The notes beneath the pieces are model-generated. The model worked only from the letters and a program-made list of their open reading frames with translations, did not search any database and was not told where the DNA came from. Shown piece by piece: positions 48,713 to 60,294 of a stretch of 64,000 nucleotides of DNA; positions within the stretch are counted from its first letter, which is position 1, and each line of letters starts with the position of its first letter. A program made the translations under genes and the position numbers. Origin of the DNA: Odobenus rosmarus divergens (lineage: Eukaryota; Chordata; Mammalia; Carnivora; Odobenidae); the NCBI RefSeq assembly GCF_000321225.1, contig NW_004450302.1, positions 1,260,478 through 1,324,477 on the forward strand, written 5' to 3'.

Positions 48713-51045
48713 GCACGGACCAGCCTGTGTGCCGGGCTGGCGCTCACAGCTGCAGCCCATCTGCTATGATTGAATGGTGACAGTGATGAGACAGGAGCTG
48801 GGGGGAATGGGAGGACATGGGGGCTGCCCTGCCACCCCTCACCCCTCCTTGTGCCAGTCCCCACATGCTTCTTTGACCTCCAGAATGAGACCATCTATTT
48901 TGCCTGTGCAGGGTGGGGAAATCCCACCCCTCTAAGTAGTAAGGGAATTTCTTTCCTCCTACCTAGATTCCTTAGAAGAAAAGAGCAGAAAGGTAGGTAA
49001 AAAAGAGGGAAGGGATTGGGATTGGGAGAGCAATCTGGAAGAAATGACTCATATGTTCACACCTGTACCAGCTTGAGTGGGGCGGGGGCACTAACACTAA
49101 ATAGGGTGGAGTGCTGAGCCTCCAGTCTGGGCAGGGAGGCACTGATGTAGGTCCAGGATCCAGCTTTTTCAGGAATCCAGGAAAATATCCTTGATGGTCC
49201 TTGCTGGGTACCCTGTTCCTTAGACCCTGTCACTTTCCTTACCATGGGGGTCACCCTCTGTACCCCAGAAAATCTGCTGGCTCTCTTTGTCTTCAGGAGT
49301 AAATTTGAAGAGCTGGGAAATCAAAGTTCTCTGTGGTGCCCAAAAGAAGACCCACAGGTTTGACCCGAGTTTGTAGCAGGAAGGTCTAGTTAAATGTGAA
49401 GAAAATTTCCCTGCTGATTCCAGCGCAAGACCAAGATCTAACAACAGTAACAATGGAAACTAACATATATGTGGAGCTTATCACATATCCATAACTAACT
49501 TAAATTAAGCATTATACACAAGCTAATAATGACCTCAACCACCCTATGATGTTGGGACTTCCTCATACCTATACCACAGACAAAGACACTGGGGCACATA
49601 TGTCCAACTTGTATCCTAGGCCTGGCTTCTCTCTTGGTAGGAATAAAAGAATAATTAGGAGGTCCAAAATTTTTAAGAAACATTATCCTTTCTTTTTCAC
49701 TCACTTCTTTCCTTCTGCCTCTCTTCTCCCTCTGCCTGCTCCTTACCTTCAATTAACCCAATACCCTCTCACCTGTGAACACCCATACATGTGGGTCTCT
49801 CTTCCTGCCACTGCTCACATGTAAATAGGTGGAAACACCCCCAAGAAGGCACTCACTGTCCCCATCCCACATACGAGGAAACCCACACACAGATGACTGC
49901 ATTTGATCCCACCTTCTGTGTTAGGGAAGTTGCTCCTCACATCTGTAGTCCTGGCCCGTGGGTCCTCTCTGCCCGAAGCTCAGGGTGGAGAATGCATTGT
50001 GAACAGCTGCAGGACCAGCCTGGACTTCCAGTCTAATCTGGGCCCCTGGGGAACAATTTGCTCCACCTGGCATATTTCCCCTGTCCTTTCCCTGGACACT
50101 GGAGTCTGTCTGGGTGACTCACGTCCTCTCTTGTTTCTGCCGTCTGCACCTCCAGCCTCCCCCTTTCCCTTTCCTCCAATCTCTTTCCTCTTCCCTTTCT
50201 TCTTTCATCCATATTCACACATCCTTTCTCTCCCCTTTCCTCTTTTTTCCTTCCTCATCTTTTCCTTCATCCCCTCTTGCCTACTTATTATATAATAAGC
50301 CCTTTGGTCTTTGAAAATCCTCCTCCCCCACCAGGAAAGTGGGCATTCCTTATATTCCATAAAATTCACAATGAAGGGGCTGCTGGTGGGAGAGCATCCC
50401 TACTGGGCAATCCCACCAGAGAGAAGATTTTATCTCAAGAGAGGGAGATAAGAACCCATAATCCAATCTTGTGGATAAGCACTAAGCAGTCATTAAATCC
50501 CTACAATCCTCAGAACAAATCCAGATCAACATTTCTGTCCACTTGCCCAACACAAATTGGGGTAAGAAATCATGTGGGAAGCTTTTTGTAGGGTTATGAA
50601 AGACCTTTCTTGGTATCTGTCTCCTTCCCCTACTATTTCAAGGTCTTCCAAGGCAAGGAGGCACCTGGAAAGGGACACCTGGAGGCCACAGAAACCACAC
50701 ATCCAGGGTCCCTCACCTGTCATGGTACCCTTACCAAACTCTTCCCATAACTGGCCCTGAAAGGCAAAGATGGCTAAATCCTTGAGCCTGAGTCTGCACT
50801 TAAGCAGGCATGGGGTCTGAGGTCACCTTCCATCTTCACCCGCCTCTCCCAGGCCCGGTGTTTGGACACTCCTTGGTTCCCCTGGTATCCTTTCAACTCT
50901 TTCTCTCTCTCTCTCTCTCCTTTATCTGTGAGTTTCTCCCTCTTGTCTCTTCTCCCTCCTCCATTCCTTCTGTCTTCTACCACCCATCCCAGGTCTCCTC
51001 TCACCTCTTCCCTGTCTTGTCCTTCCGTAAGGAGAAATGTCTGGT

Positions 51046-51066
51046 TTCAGCACCGCGGACAGAGAC
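51046..51066 (+). promoter_or_regulatory. Candidate RE1/NRSE site for REST (NRSF)
   Basis: TTCAGCACC, one base, then CGGACAG and a partial tail: 18 of 21 positions agree with the canonical RE1 element and both half-sites are intact. REST silences neuronal genes outside neurons. The nearest gene in the window is NEUROD2, about 10.6 kb to the left. Motif match seen; function inferred. Confidence 0.6.
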
Positions 51067-51898
51067 ACAGGCTGCGTTTCTCTAAACCGCCAACTTCAGG
51101 CCGAGATCTGTGCAAGAGGTGAGTGCCCAAGAGTTTCTTTGGGTGTGTGTGAATGTGCGTGTGTGAGTGTGCCCAAGGCTGTGTGAACGCCTGTGCCTCT
51201 CTGGGGCACACGCCTGTGGGCGTCTCTGGGTGCATCTGTGTGTTTGTATCTGTCTGTGCCGTGTCCCCGCCTGCTCCCCAAGTCCCTGGCTGAGAAGGGG
51301 GACGGGATGGGGACGCTCCGTTCTGGAGGTGGGGGAGGCAGCGGGTGGCTTAGTATCCCAGCCGGGCCTGGGGGCGTCATCCTTGCCCGGACGTGAGCCA
51401 GGCACCATGTGGCATGTGTGCCAGCCGGCACAGGCTGAGGGCATTCTGCCCAGCATGAGGGGAGGTGGGGAAGAGGCAGGGAGCTAGGGACAGGCAAGAA
51501 GAGGTGGGGAGCTGAGCTCCAAACTCAACTCTGGGGCCAGGCCCTTTCTATCCTGCGTGAACTCCAACCACAGGCCCATGCATGAAAAAATGTACAAGTT
51601 ATTTGCCTTTTCAAGGGCCCAGATGACCAGATAACCGTCGTGTCTCACACACACATATCCAGAGGGAAATGCGCAAGAGGCAGGCCTGTTCTGGCTTATA
51701 CACGTGTGCACACCAGTTCCTGCACAAATGCACATACATATATACAAACAACTAAGCCATTCTCAGAGGATGGGGGATATAAGAATCACCTCTCTGGGTC
51801 ACAGAGCAGGACCGCTCATTACATGGTTGGGCACTCACCTCTTATGATACCAGGCAACGCCTCTAAGGATCTGGTAGCTCCTATAACAACTGTTCCCT

Positions 51899-52169
51899 CC
51901 CCAACAAATGGGCAGATTTGCCCAGCACAGTGCATGGCTGGGGGTTGTCATCAGGGGTGCCTNNNNNNNNNNNNNNNNNNNNNNNNNNNNNNNNNNNNNN
52001 NNNNNNNNNNNNCTTGGCCCAACCAATCCTCTCCCCTGTCTCCCACTCTTCATGGCTGGCTTCTTTTCATGTTTTGAGTCTCAGTTGGTCCATCCCCACG
52101 TCCACCCCCAACAAATGGGCAGATTTGCCCAGCACAGTGCATGGCTGGGGGTTGTCATCAGGGGTGCCT
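51899..52169. repeat. Perfect 64-base duplication spanning the gap, probable misassembly
   Basis: 51899-51962 and 52106-52169 are identical by eye, with the gap and a displaced 95-base copy of downstream L2 sequence between them. Confidence 0.8.
51963..52012. other. Assembly gap (50 N)
   Basis: Exactly 50 undetermined bases. The sequence just left (51899-51962) recurs perfectly at 52106-52169, and the sequence just right (52013-52107) is a perfect copy of 54158-54252, so the join is suspect. Confidence 0.99.
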
Positions 52170-52412
52170 ACCTGCTGCACCCAGGGAAGGAAGTCTGAGA
52201 GAATAATGTTGCCTCTGTGCTTCACCTGGGAAAGAATGAGCGAGGGGGAGAGGAAAGGCATCCAAATAGCTCTTCCCTTTCATCATCCATGCAGTTCTCA
52301 TGCCCCCAGAGAGTCTGGTGTACTGGAGACAATCCGAGATTTCTCATCCCATTCTCAATACTAACTGGCTATATGACCCTACCCTGGGCAGGTTATTTCT
52401 CAGTGAGATTTA

Positions 52413-52610
52413 TTTTTTTTAAAGATTTTATTTATTTATTTGACAGAGAGAGACACAGCGAGAGAGGGAACACAAGCAGGGGGAGTGGGAGAGGGAGAAG
52501 CAGGCTTCCCGCAGAGCAGAGAGCCCAACGCACAGCTCGATCCCAGGACCCTGGGACCATGACCCGAGCCGAAGGCAGACACTCAACGACTGAGCCACCC
52601 AGGCGCCCCC
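52413..52610 (-). mobile_element. Can-SINE (minus)
   Basis: Perfect 15-base target duplications TCTCAGTGAGATTTA (52398-52412 and 52611-52625). Confidence 0.93.
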
Positions 52611-52640
52611 TCTCAGTGAGATTTAAATGTGATTCATGTA

Positions 52641-52760
52641 GGGGCGCCTGGCTGGCTTGGTCAGAGAAGAGGAGTGTGCAACTCTTGGTCTTGAGGTCGT
52701 GAGTTTGAGCCCCACATGGGGTGTAGAGATTACTTAAATAAATAAAAAACTTTTAAAAAG
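52641..52760 (+). mobile_element. Older short Can-SINE variant
   Basis: Head GGGGCGCCTGGCTGGCTTGG, body CAACTCTTGGTCTTGAGG, end GTGTAGAGATTACTTAAATA. Flanks show a diverged duplication (TTAAATGTGATTCA / TTAAATATAATTCA). Confidence 0.85.
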
Positions 52761-53194
52761 TTAAATATAATTCAATTTAAGGGCTTAGTTCGAGAGAGTT
52801 ATCATTAAATGGTCACTATTATTATTGTTATATTAATACTATGGAAAGAGTGGTTAGTGGGATTGGATGGAAATAACGTACCCAACACTTACAGCACGGT
52901 GTTCGACCCACAGTGTTCTCAATGAGTACAGTACAGTACGAACTTAGAGGTAGAATTTCAGGAATTTAGGCAGTTAAAGGGAGCTGAGAATGACAGAATT
53001 TGCTCTCCAAAGAGAGAAGCATGCACTTCCAAGTGCAACAGGAGGAATGGAAGTTAAACATACAAAAGTTAGACAAAGTGGGGAGCAAAAGAATGAGGTG
53101 GTGAGAGTGGACCCCCTTGAGGTGAAGCATCCAGACATCCAACCTTCAGGGCCAGGGAAGCCCCTAGAGGGTCTCCATTCCAAATCTGATCTCT

Positions 53195-53578
53195 CTTTCT
53201 TTTTTTTAATAAAGATTTTAGGGTGGCTGGCTGGCTCAGTCGGGTTAAGCGTCTGCCTTCGGCTCAAGTCATGATCCCGGGGTCCCGGGACTGAGTCCCC
53301 ATTGGGCTCCCTGCTCAGCAGGGAGCCTGCTTCTCCCTCTCCCTCTGCCATTCTGCCTGCTTGTGCTCTCTCTCTCACTCTCTCTGTCAAATAAATAAGT
53401 AAAAATCTAACATTCTTTTGACAGAGAGAGAGAGGGTAAGCAGGGGGAGCAGAGGGAAAGGGAGACGCAGTATCCCTACTGAACAGGGAGCCTCATACAG
53501 GGCTCCATCTCAGGACCCTGGGATCATGACCCGAACAGAAGGTAGACACTTAACGGGCTGAGCCATCCAGGCACCCCC
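53195..53578 (-). mobile_element. Can-SINE (minus), interrupted by a second Can-SINE
   Basis: Outer element between CAAATCTGATCTCT (53181-53194) and CAAATCTGAACTCT (53579-53592). It is broken after AAAGATTTTA by the plus-strand element at 53221-53412 and resumes at TTGACAGAGAGAG. Confidence 0.85.
53221..53412 (+). mobile_element. Can-SINE nested in a minus-strand Can-SINE
   Basis: Head GGGTGGCTGGCTGGCTCAGT, tail AAATAAATAAGTAAAAATC. Inner duplication not clear. Confidence 0.85.
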
Positions 53579-53679
53579 CAAATCTGAACTCTTTATCCAC
53601 ATGTCTTCCCACCTATTTCTTCTCTGAGCTTCCTCATTTCAGTAAAGGGCAGTATCCAGTTGGTTGCTCAAGCCCAAAA

Positions 53680-54480
53680 CCTGAACTCATCCTTGAGTTC
53701 CCCCTTCCTCTCATTCTCCATATAGACTCTCAGCAAGAGCTACTGATCCTTGCTCCAATAGGCACATGAGTCCAGGCTCTTCTCTCCTACCTCACTGCTT
53801 CCCTCTAAGCCAGGTCACATCACCTCTCCTCTGGGTGTCTGCTCTGGCTTCCCACCTTGCCCCACTCTGAACTGTTCTCCCATAGCAGCTAGGGTAATCT
53901 TTTAAAAATATAAGCCGGGCCTTTCGCTCTCTGGCTTAAAATTTTCCAGCAGCTTCCTCAGCTCATAGAATGAAATCCAAACTCCTTATCAGCTGGATCT
54001 GGTCCCTCCCTCCCTCCCCACAGTCCTCTGCCCCTGCCTCTCCCTCTCCATGCCCCAGCCCCTGACTCTCCCTCTCCATACACCAGCCTCAGTGGCCTTT
54101 CTTTCCACTCTGAACACACTAAGATCACCTTCTCACCCTAGGGAACTGGACAGCTTTCTTGGCCCAACCAATCCTCTCCCCTGTCTCCCACTCTTCATGG
54201 CTGGCTTCTTTTCATGTTTTGAGTCTCAGTTGGTCCATCCCCACGTCCACCCGAGAAACCTTTTCTGATGCCTTTTCTACTATTTCCTTTGCAGTACTTA
54301 ACTGTTGCCTTGCTTTTTTTTTTTTTTTGGTCTGCCCATCCTGCTGGTCTGTAAGCTCTCTGAGGACAGGGACCGTAGTATTTGTTCTGTCCCCCTGGTA
54401 AACTCTGAGCCCAGCATGGAGTAGGTACTGAGTCAGTGTGTTGAAATGGCAGAATTGATGAATGCTTTGACATCTTGCAG
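53680..54480 (+). mobile_element. L2 (LINE) 3' end
   Basis: Diverged L2 text: CAGCTAGGGTAATCTTTTAA, GAATGAAATCCAAACTCC, GGTCTGTAAGCTCTCTGAGG and the closing AGCATGGAGTAGGTACTGAG. Confidence 0.8.
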
Positions 54481-54569
54481 GGTGGGGGTGGGGTGAGCAG
54501 GTCCTGTAGCCTGGGCTCCAACCTGCCCCATTAGGGGTCTGTCTCATCTCTCTTCCTCCCAGAAAGCCT

Positions 54570-54745
54570 GTCTGCTGGCAGCCTCCTAATTATATTTTAC
54601 TTCACTATAAATCTTTTGGTTAAATATAATTGAAAAATACACCTTTCGAATCATCGCATTAGCTTAGCATCCACTCTGAGGCGGTAATTAAAAGCTTCCT
54701 AGAATCTCTCACCAGCGTGGGGAGAACTGACTCAGAGATCATCAT
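54570..54745. promoter_or_regulatory. Candidate conserved non-coding element
   Basis: A repeat-free AT-rich block right after an L2 end, with CTAATTATATTTTAC, TTAAATATAATTG, AGCTTAGC and GCGGTAATTAAAAGC. It is less degraded-looking than its neighbours. Enhancer role inferred. Confidence 0.4.
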
Positions 54746-55591
54746 TTGCCAACCCCAAATGTGTAGGCACCGGCCTCCCTGCCCCTAGAGAGGGTGGAGG
54801 CACAGACTGCCCACCCTTCAGGCTCAGGGGGGTGAGCATGTTCCCCTTCTTCTCTCTCCATTATAGGATCCAGACAGCTGGGAGCAATGCCCAGACTCGG
54901 ACCAGCACTCCCTCTGGGGCCTGAGGTCTGCAATACTCCCCCTCTTCATTCTCTCCTGCGCTCCTGGCTCAGAGCTGTCTCAGGTCCATGGAAAGTCAGG
55001 AAGGAAAGGGAAAGAGAAGGAACAAATGCTCTCCCAGCGCCTTCAATGAGTCGGATCTGTCTCAGTCAGTCTTTGTAGATCCCAGAAGGCAGGCTGCGGC
55101 ACCAAGGCTGGGAGAGGTTCTGCAATGTGGTAGGGCTCAGGGTCTGCAAATCTAACCAATCATACAGCCTCCTTTCAGAGTCCCACCACTAACCTTGGTG
55201 ACTGGTACCCTCAGGCCAGCCCCTCTCCCTTTCCTGGCCTCTAGTTCCTTAGCTCTTTCAGTTTCCCAAGCACAAAATTCTGGAGTCATCTTTGACAATG
55301 CTCTTTTACACCTCATACCTGATTCAGAAGCAAATCTGTCTGTTGTGCCTTCAAAATCAATCCAGAATCTGAGCACTTCTCATCACGCCACTGCTCCCGC
55401 CCTGGTCCAAGCTGCCATCCCCCTCTCTCCTGGATGACCACAGTTTCTGCCCTTGGTCCCTTCAGTCTATTTGTGGTGCAGCAGGCTGAGTGATTTTTTT
55501 TTCTTTTAATAACAGCTTTGCTAAGTTATAATTTCACTCATTTAAAGTGTACAATTCAGGGCACCTGGGTGGTTCAGTCGGTTAAGCGTCT

Positions 55592-55953
55592 CTCTTTTTT
55601 TTTTTTAATAATTTTTTTATTGTTATGTTAACCACCATACATTACATCATTAGTTTTTGATGCAGTGTTCCATGATTCATTGTTTGTGCATAACACCCAG
55701 TGCTCCACGCAGAATGTGCCCTCTTTAATACCCATCACCAGGCTAACCCATCCCCCCACCCCCTCCCCTCTAGAACCCTCAGTTTGTTTTTCAGAGTCCA
55801 TTGTCTCTAATGGTTCGTCTCCCCCTCCGACTTACTCCCCTTCATTCTTCCCCTCCTGCTATCTTCTTCTTCTTCTTTTTTTTTTCTTAACATATATTGC
55901 ATTATTTGTTTCAGAAGTACAGATCCGTGATTCATCAGTCTTGTACAATTCAC
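55592..55953 (-). mobile_element. Young carnivore L1 3' end, 5'-truncated
   Basis: Begins with the poly(T) side (3' tail) on the plus strand, then ATTGTTATGTTAACCACCAT and CATAACACCCAGTGCTCCAC, typical of carnivore L1 3' UTRs. Flanked by AAGCGTCT (55584-55591 and 55954-55961). Confidence 0.88.
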
Positions 55954-56101
55954 AAGCGTCTGACTCTTGATTTCGACTCAGGTCATAGTCTCTGCATTGG
56001 GCTCAGTGCCCAGTGGGGAGTCTGCTTGAGATTCTCTCTCCCTCTGCCCCTCTGCGCCCCTCCCGCACTCGTTCTCTCTCTCTCAAATAAATTCTTTTTT
56101 A

Positions 56102-56292
56102 AAAAAGATTTTATTTATTTATTTGAGAGTAAAGAGCAAGCACACAAGGAGGGGGAGTGGCAGGCAGAGGGAGAGGGAGAACAAGGTTCCCCATGGAGCA
56201 GAGAACCCGATGCAGGGCTCAATCCCAGGACCCTGGGATCATGACCTGAGCCGAAGGCAGACGCTTAACCAACAGAGCCACCCAGGCGCCCC
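56102..56292 (-). mobile_element. Can-SINE nested in the tail of another Can-SINE
   Basis: Perfect 17-base duplications AAATAAATTCTTTTTTA (56085-56101 and 56293-56309). Confidence 0.93.
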
Positions 56293-57100
56293 AAATAAAT
56301 TCTTTTTTAGAAAAAAGTGTACAATTCAATGGTTTCTTAGTATATTCATGGGGTTGTGTGACCAATCCCACAATTTTGAACATTTCATCCCCCTTTTAGC
56401 AGTCACTCCCCATTCCCTTCAACCCCCACAGCCCTAGACAATCAAAATAAAACACCACCTTCTCTAAGAAGCTTTCCCTGACTACCCCATCAAAAACTGC
56501 ACCTCCTTTCCCTCTTCTTTGCTTTTTCTCTTTAATACATATCACCACCTAACATGCTATGTATGTTATACATTTATTATGTTCCTTCTCTAGTTTTCCC
56601 ACCCCATATTCACACACAAGCTCCCTTTTTTTTTTAATAGTAGCACTCCCAGCACCTAGGACAGGACCAGGTACATAATAGGTACTCAATAAACACATGC
56701 AGTATAAATGAACTCAATAATAAAGATATTGAGATTAAGGATCTCAAAAGTTGCATTCCTGGGGACCAGCTCCGGGATGCCTGAATTTCTCTCTCTCTTC
56801 TTTCTTTTTTCTCTTTTGGTCTTCTTTTCTTTCCTGCCCCAGACACAATATTCCACTCACCTCCACCCCCTGGGCAATCCTTAACACCAACTCTCTCGGT
56901 GTTGTCCAAGGGACTTTTTCCTCCCCCTTCTCTCCTTCTGCCTTGACAAGCCCGACTCTTCCCTGCTCTTCATTTTCAGACTCAACCCTGGAGAACATCA
57001 AATGGATGGCCTCTGGCAGGCTATTGGAAGAATAATCAGCTTCAAGAATGATAGCATTCACTTATTGTGCTTACCACCTGGGTCCGGCCCTAAGTTGAGT

Positions 57101-57316
57101 GCTTTAGACCAGCACAGTCAGATAGAACTTTCTGCAATGATAGAAATGTCCTATTTCTGTTCTGTTCAATACGGTAGTCACTAGCCAATATGAGGTTATT
57201 AAACGTTTGAAATATGACTGTGACTGAGGAAATGAATTTTAAATTCTATTTAATTTTAATTAATTTAAATTTAAATAGCTACATGTGGCTAGTAGCTTCC
57301 AGTTGGGCAATGCAGG
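57101..57316 (+). mobile_element. Old DNA-transposon-derived repeat splitting a MIR
   Basis: GTCAGATAGAACTTTCTGCA ... CTACATGTGGCTAGTAGCTT is typical of an old mammalian non-autonomous DNA transposon; the exact family is uncertain. MIR-like sequence lies on both sides (57055-57100 and 57317-57395). Confidence 0.6.
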
Positions 57317-57427
57317 CACACGTTATTTTATTTAATCTTTACAATTATCTTGGGGAGTAGATAATATTATCCCCATTTTACAGATGAAGAAGAGTGGCTA
57401 ATCAGGATGAGAATCCATGTTTGTTGG

Positions 57428-57624
57428 GGTGCCTGGGTGGCTCAGTCGTTACGCGTCTGCCTTCGGCTCAGGTTATGATCCCAGAGTCCTGGGACCGAGC
57501 TCCGCATCAGGCTCCCTGCTCCACAGGAAGCCTGCTTCTCCCTCTCCCACTCCCCCTGCTTGTGTTCCCTCTCTCGCTGTGTCACTTGCTGTCAAATAAA
57601 TAAATAAAATATTTAAAAAAAAAA
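57428..57624 (+). mobile_element. Can-SINE
   Basis: Perfect 17-base duplications GAATCCATGTTTGTTGG (57411-57427 and 57625-57641). Confidence 0.94.
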
Positions 57625-57899
57625 GAATCCATGTTTGTTGGTTTTTAGAACCTTCCAAGGAGCTGTTTCAGGGCTTGGGATGGGAGTTATATAAGTGAGG
57701 AGGGCATGTAAAGATAATCATTCATTTTTTCACTCAATGAGACTTCGTTGAATTGCATCTGCTAAAGGCTGGAGATATACCCACAAAACTTTTATTGCAT
57801 ACATTCTGGGACACATTTTTATTCCCATTTGACAAATGAGAACATTGAGACTCAGCTAGATTCAGCAACTACCAGATCTCCCTGCTCCCTGTTTCTTCC

Positions 57900-58735
57900 C
57901 TCACCTCTCCCCTACTTCCCTCCCCCAGTCCCAGTCTATTCTCTCTATAGGAGCAACAGTGATCCTTTGAAACATTTGTCTGATCATGTTTTCCCTCACT
58001 GGAAATTTGGCCAGGTTCCCCATTTTATTTCCAGAGAAAACCAAAGCCTATACAAAGGTCTACGGGGCCCCATGCAGTCTGTGCCTTTCTCCATTCCCGC
58101 TCAGGCCTCACCTGCTTCTGCTCTCCCTGGATCCCTCCAGGCCACTGACCCCCTTGGGCCCTTCAGACTCTGGCTCGCCTGTTTGCTGCCCACTCCCGGA
58201 TACCTACCCTGTCAATTTCTTCACCCCTGCAGGTCTCAGTTCAAATTCTCCTCTTCCAAATGAGGTCTAACCTGACCCTCTACTTAAAATGGCAACCTCC
58301 ACCCCCTCCAATCTAGATCACCTTTTCATGAACTTTCCCCCCATAACAGTTACTACCTTCTTTTTTTTTTTTTTAAAGATTTTATTTATTTATTAGAGAG
58401 CGAGAGAGGGAGAAACAGCGTGAGAGGGGAGAGGGTCAGAGGGAGAAGCAGGCTCCCCGCCGAGCAGGAAGCCCGATGTGGGACTCGATCCCAGGACTCC
58501 GGGATCATGACCTGAGCCGAAGGCAGTTGCTTAACCAACTGAGCCACCCAGGCACCCCAGTTACTACCTTCTAACATAAATATAATTTACTGATGTACTA
58601 TGTCCATCTCCCAGCTAGGATATAAGGTCCTTGAAGGCAAGGATCTTTGAAATATTGCAGAGCCTCAAACAGTGCCTGGCACAGGGTAGGCTATCGATGA
58701 ACATGTGGCGAATAAATGAACAAGGCTGTCCTGGT
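57900..58735 (+). mobile_element. L2 (LINE) 3' end, split by a Can-SINE
   Basis: L2 text such as CAACAGTGATCCTTTGAAAC, GGTCTCAGTTCAAATTCTCC and CAGTGCCTGGCACAGGGTAG, interrupted at 58362-58557. Confidence 0.75.
58362..58557 (-). mobile_element. Can-SINE (minus) inside L2
   Basis: Perfect 15-base duplications CAGTTACTACCTTCT (58347-58361 and 58558-58572). Confidence 0.93.
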
Positions 58736-59337
58736 AGCTTTGCTTTTGCAGCAGGTGGGCTCAGATTCTAACTTGAGCCCTTTTGCTTCTAAAGCCCGAA
58801 TTCTTTCCCTCAAAGTCATTTTTTCTTAAGTATTCTCTCCAGTCTCCTCCCCAAGTTCTCTCCCTTAAGGGTGGCCCTGGGCTCACGCTATTTCTCGCCC
58901 AGGCAGGGATATGAATTCTTTTATATACTCTTGGCTATGATACCCAGCAATTGAAATAATTTTACCCAAACTCAGAGATTTGCTCTGTTTTTCAGGCTGT
59001 GGCCCCAGCAGGTACTCCCCCACCCCCACCCCAGAGACTGCTAGTCCTTCCCCTCTCTGCTGAGGGGGATATTTCCTTCCTTCAAGTGGGATAACTTGGG
59101 AACATATCCCCCCACCCCACCTCTGGGTATGCAGTGACATAAAGCTAAGGAGGCACAATATTCCCTCATCCCTTGACTCCTTAGCCCATGAGGAAGGTGA
59201 CGAGATATATCCTCATAGTGAGGTGCATGGGCAGGGGCTCTTCCTTGGAACTGACTACTGGGATTGTCTGTGGGTTCATTAGGAGGGATGGGAGTTAGGT
59301 AACAGGAAGGACTTCCCGAAAGTTAGAAAATGAGGCA

Positions 59338-59530
59338 GGGCACCTGGGTGGCTCAGTTGGTTAAGCGAATGCCTTCGGCTCAGGTCATGATCCTGGAGTC
59401 CCGGGATCGAGTCCCATGTTGGGCTCCCTGCTCAGCAGGGAGTCTGCTTCTCCCTCTGACCCTCTTCCCTCTCGTGCTCTCTATCTCATTCTCTCTCCCA
59501 CATAAATAAATAAAATCTTTAAAAAAAAAA
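59338..59530 (+). mobile_element. Can-SINE
   Basis: Perfect 13-base duplications AGAAAATGAGGCA (59325-59337 and 59531-59543). Confidence 0.93.
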
Positions 59531-59879
59531 AGAAAATGAGGCAAAGGTATGAAGCCTCTTCTCCACTTAAGGGCTAAGATAACTGAATGCATTCATCTTC
59601 CTCTAACCATGCCCTGGACATCTTCCTGAGCGGTCAGTAACAGGTAAAAATGACTAATGGCTCTCCCCTCAGAGCTCCAGAGCTCATCCCTCTCCAATTT
59701 CTCTTCTCCTCCGCTCTTCCTCATCCCCTTTCCACCTCCCTTGGCTCAAAGCCACTTGCTGGGGTCCAAACAGAGAAACAGCTCCATAGGTACCTCAGGG
59801 AATATTAAGCCACGTCAAGAGGGAAGAACTGGTGTCTGATGTGTAGCCCAACCACCTTCTGGAAGTGAGGTGCGAGGGA

Positions 59880-60085
59880 AAGCCAGGGCTGTGGGCCAGT
59901 ACCAGCTCTGCCAGACCACAACTGTGTGTCAACCTCTCTGATCCTTGGCTTTCTCATCTGTAAAATGGGGCTAACGGTATCTGCCCTTCAGCATTGTATG
60001 AGTTGGAGGTGGCTGTGGGAAGTTCGGGGCACAGGGTAGACACTGAAGAATTGGTACTGTTATGATTATTACTACTTAGGCTCCA
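59880..60085 (+). mobile_element. MIR
   Basis: CTTTCTCATCTGTAAAATGG, then a 3' part ending GGGTAGACACTGAAG. Confidence 0.7.
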
Positions 60086-60294
60086 GGAGGCCCTCTCTTC
60101 CATCCCCATGGATGATGGAGGGCTTTTCCCCCCAGCATTCTCCATTGCTCTGGTCCAGAGGAAAGTTCCAGATGGAGCCTCCAATCCCACTCTGCTCCAA
60201 TTGAACCTTTTCTTTTCCTAAAACTCAATCCAACCCATCACTCCCTGCTGAAATCCCTCCCCAGTTCTCCACTGCCTACCAGGACACAGCAACC

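Larger units (their letters stand above)
55559..56313 (+). mobile_element. Can-SINE carrying two later insertions
   Basis: Outer SINE between perfect 15-base duplications AAAGTGTACAATTCA (55544-55558 and 56314-56328). Its body is cut by an L1 at 55592-55953 and by a SINE at 56102-56292. Confidence 0.92.
55497..56450 (-). mobile_element. Old L1 3' end (antisense), host of nested SINEs
   Basis: TTAAAGTGTACAATTCA (left) continues past the nest as ATGGTTTCTTAGTATATTCA, GTTGTGTGACCAATCC and AGCAGTCACTCCCCATTCCC. Typical of L1M 3' ends read backwards. Confidence 0.7.
55235..56725 (+). mobile_element. L2 (LINE) 3' end, split by an L1 and its passengers
   Basis: L2-like text runs 55235-55495 and resumes at about 56455, ending AATAGGTACTCAATAAACAC. 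The middle is later insertions. Confidence 0.65.
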
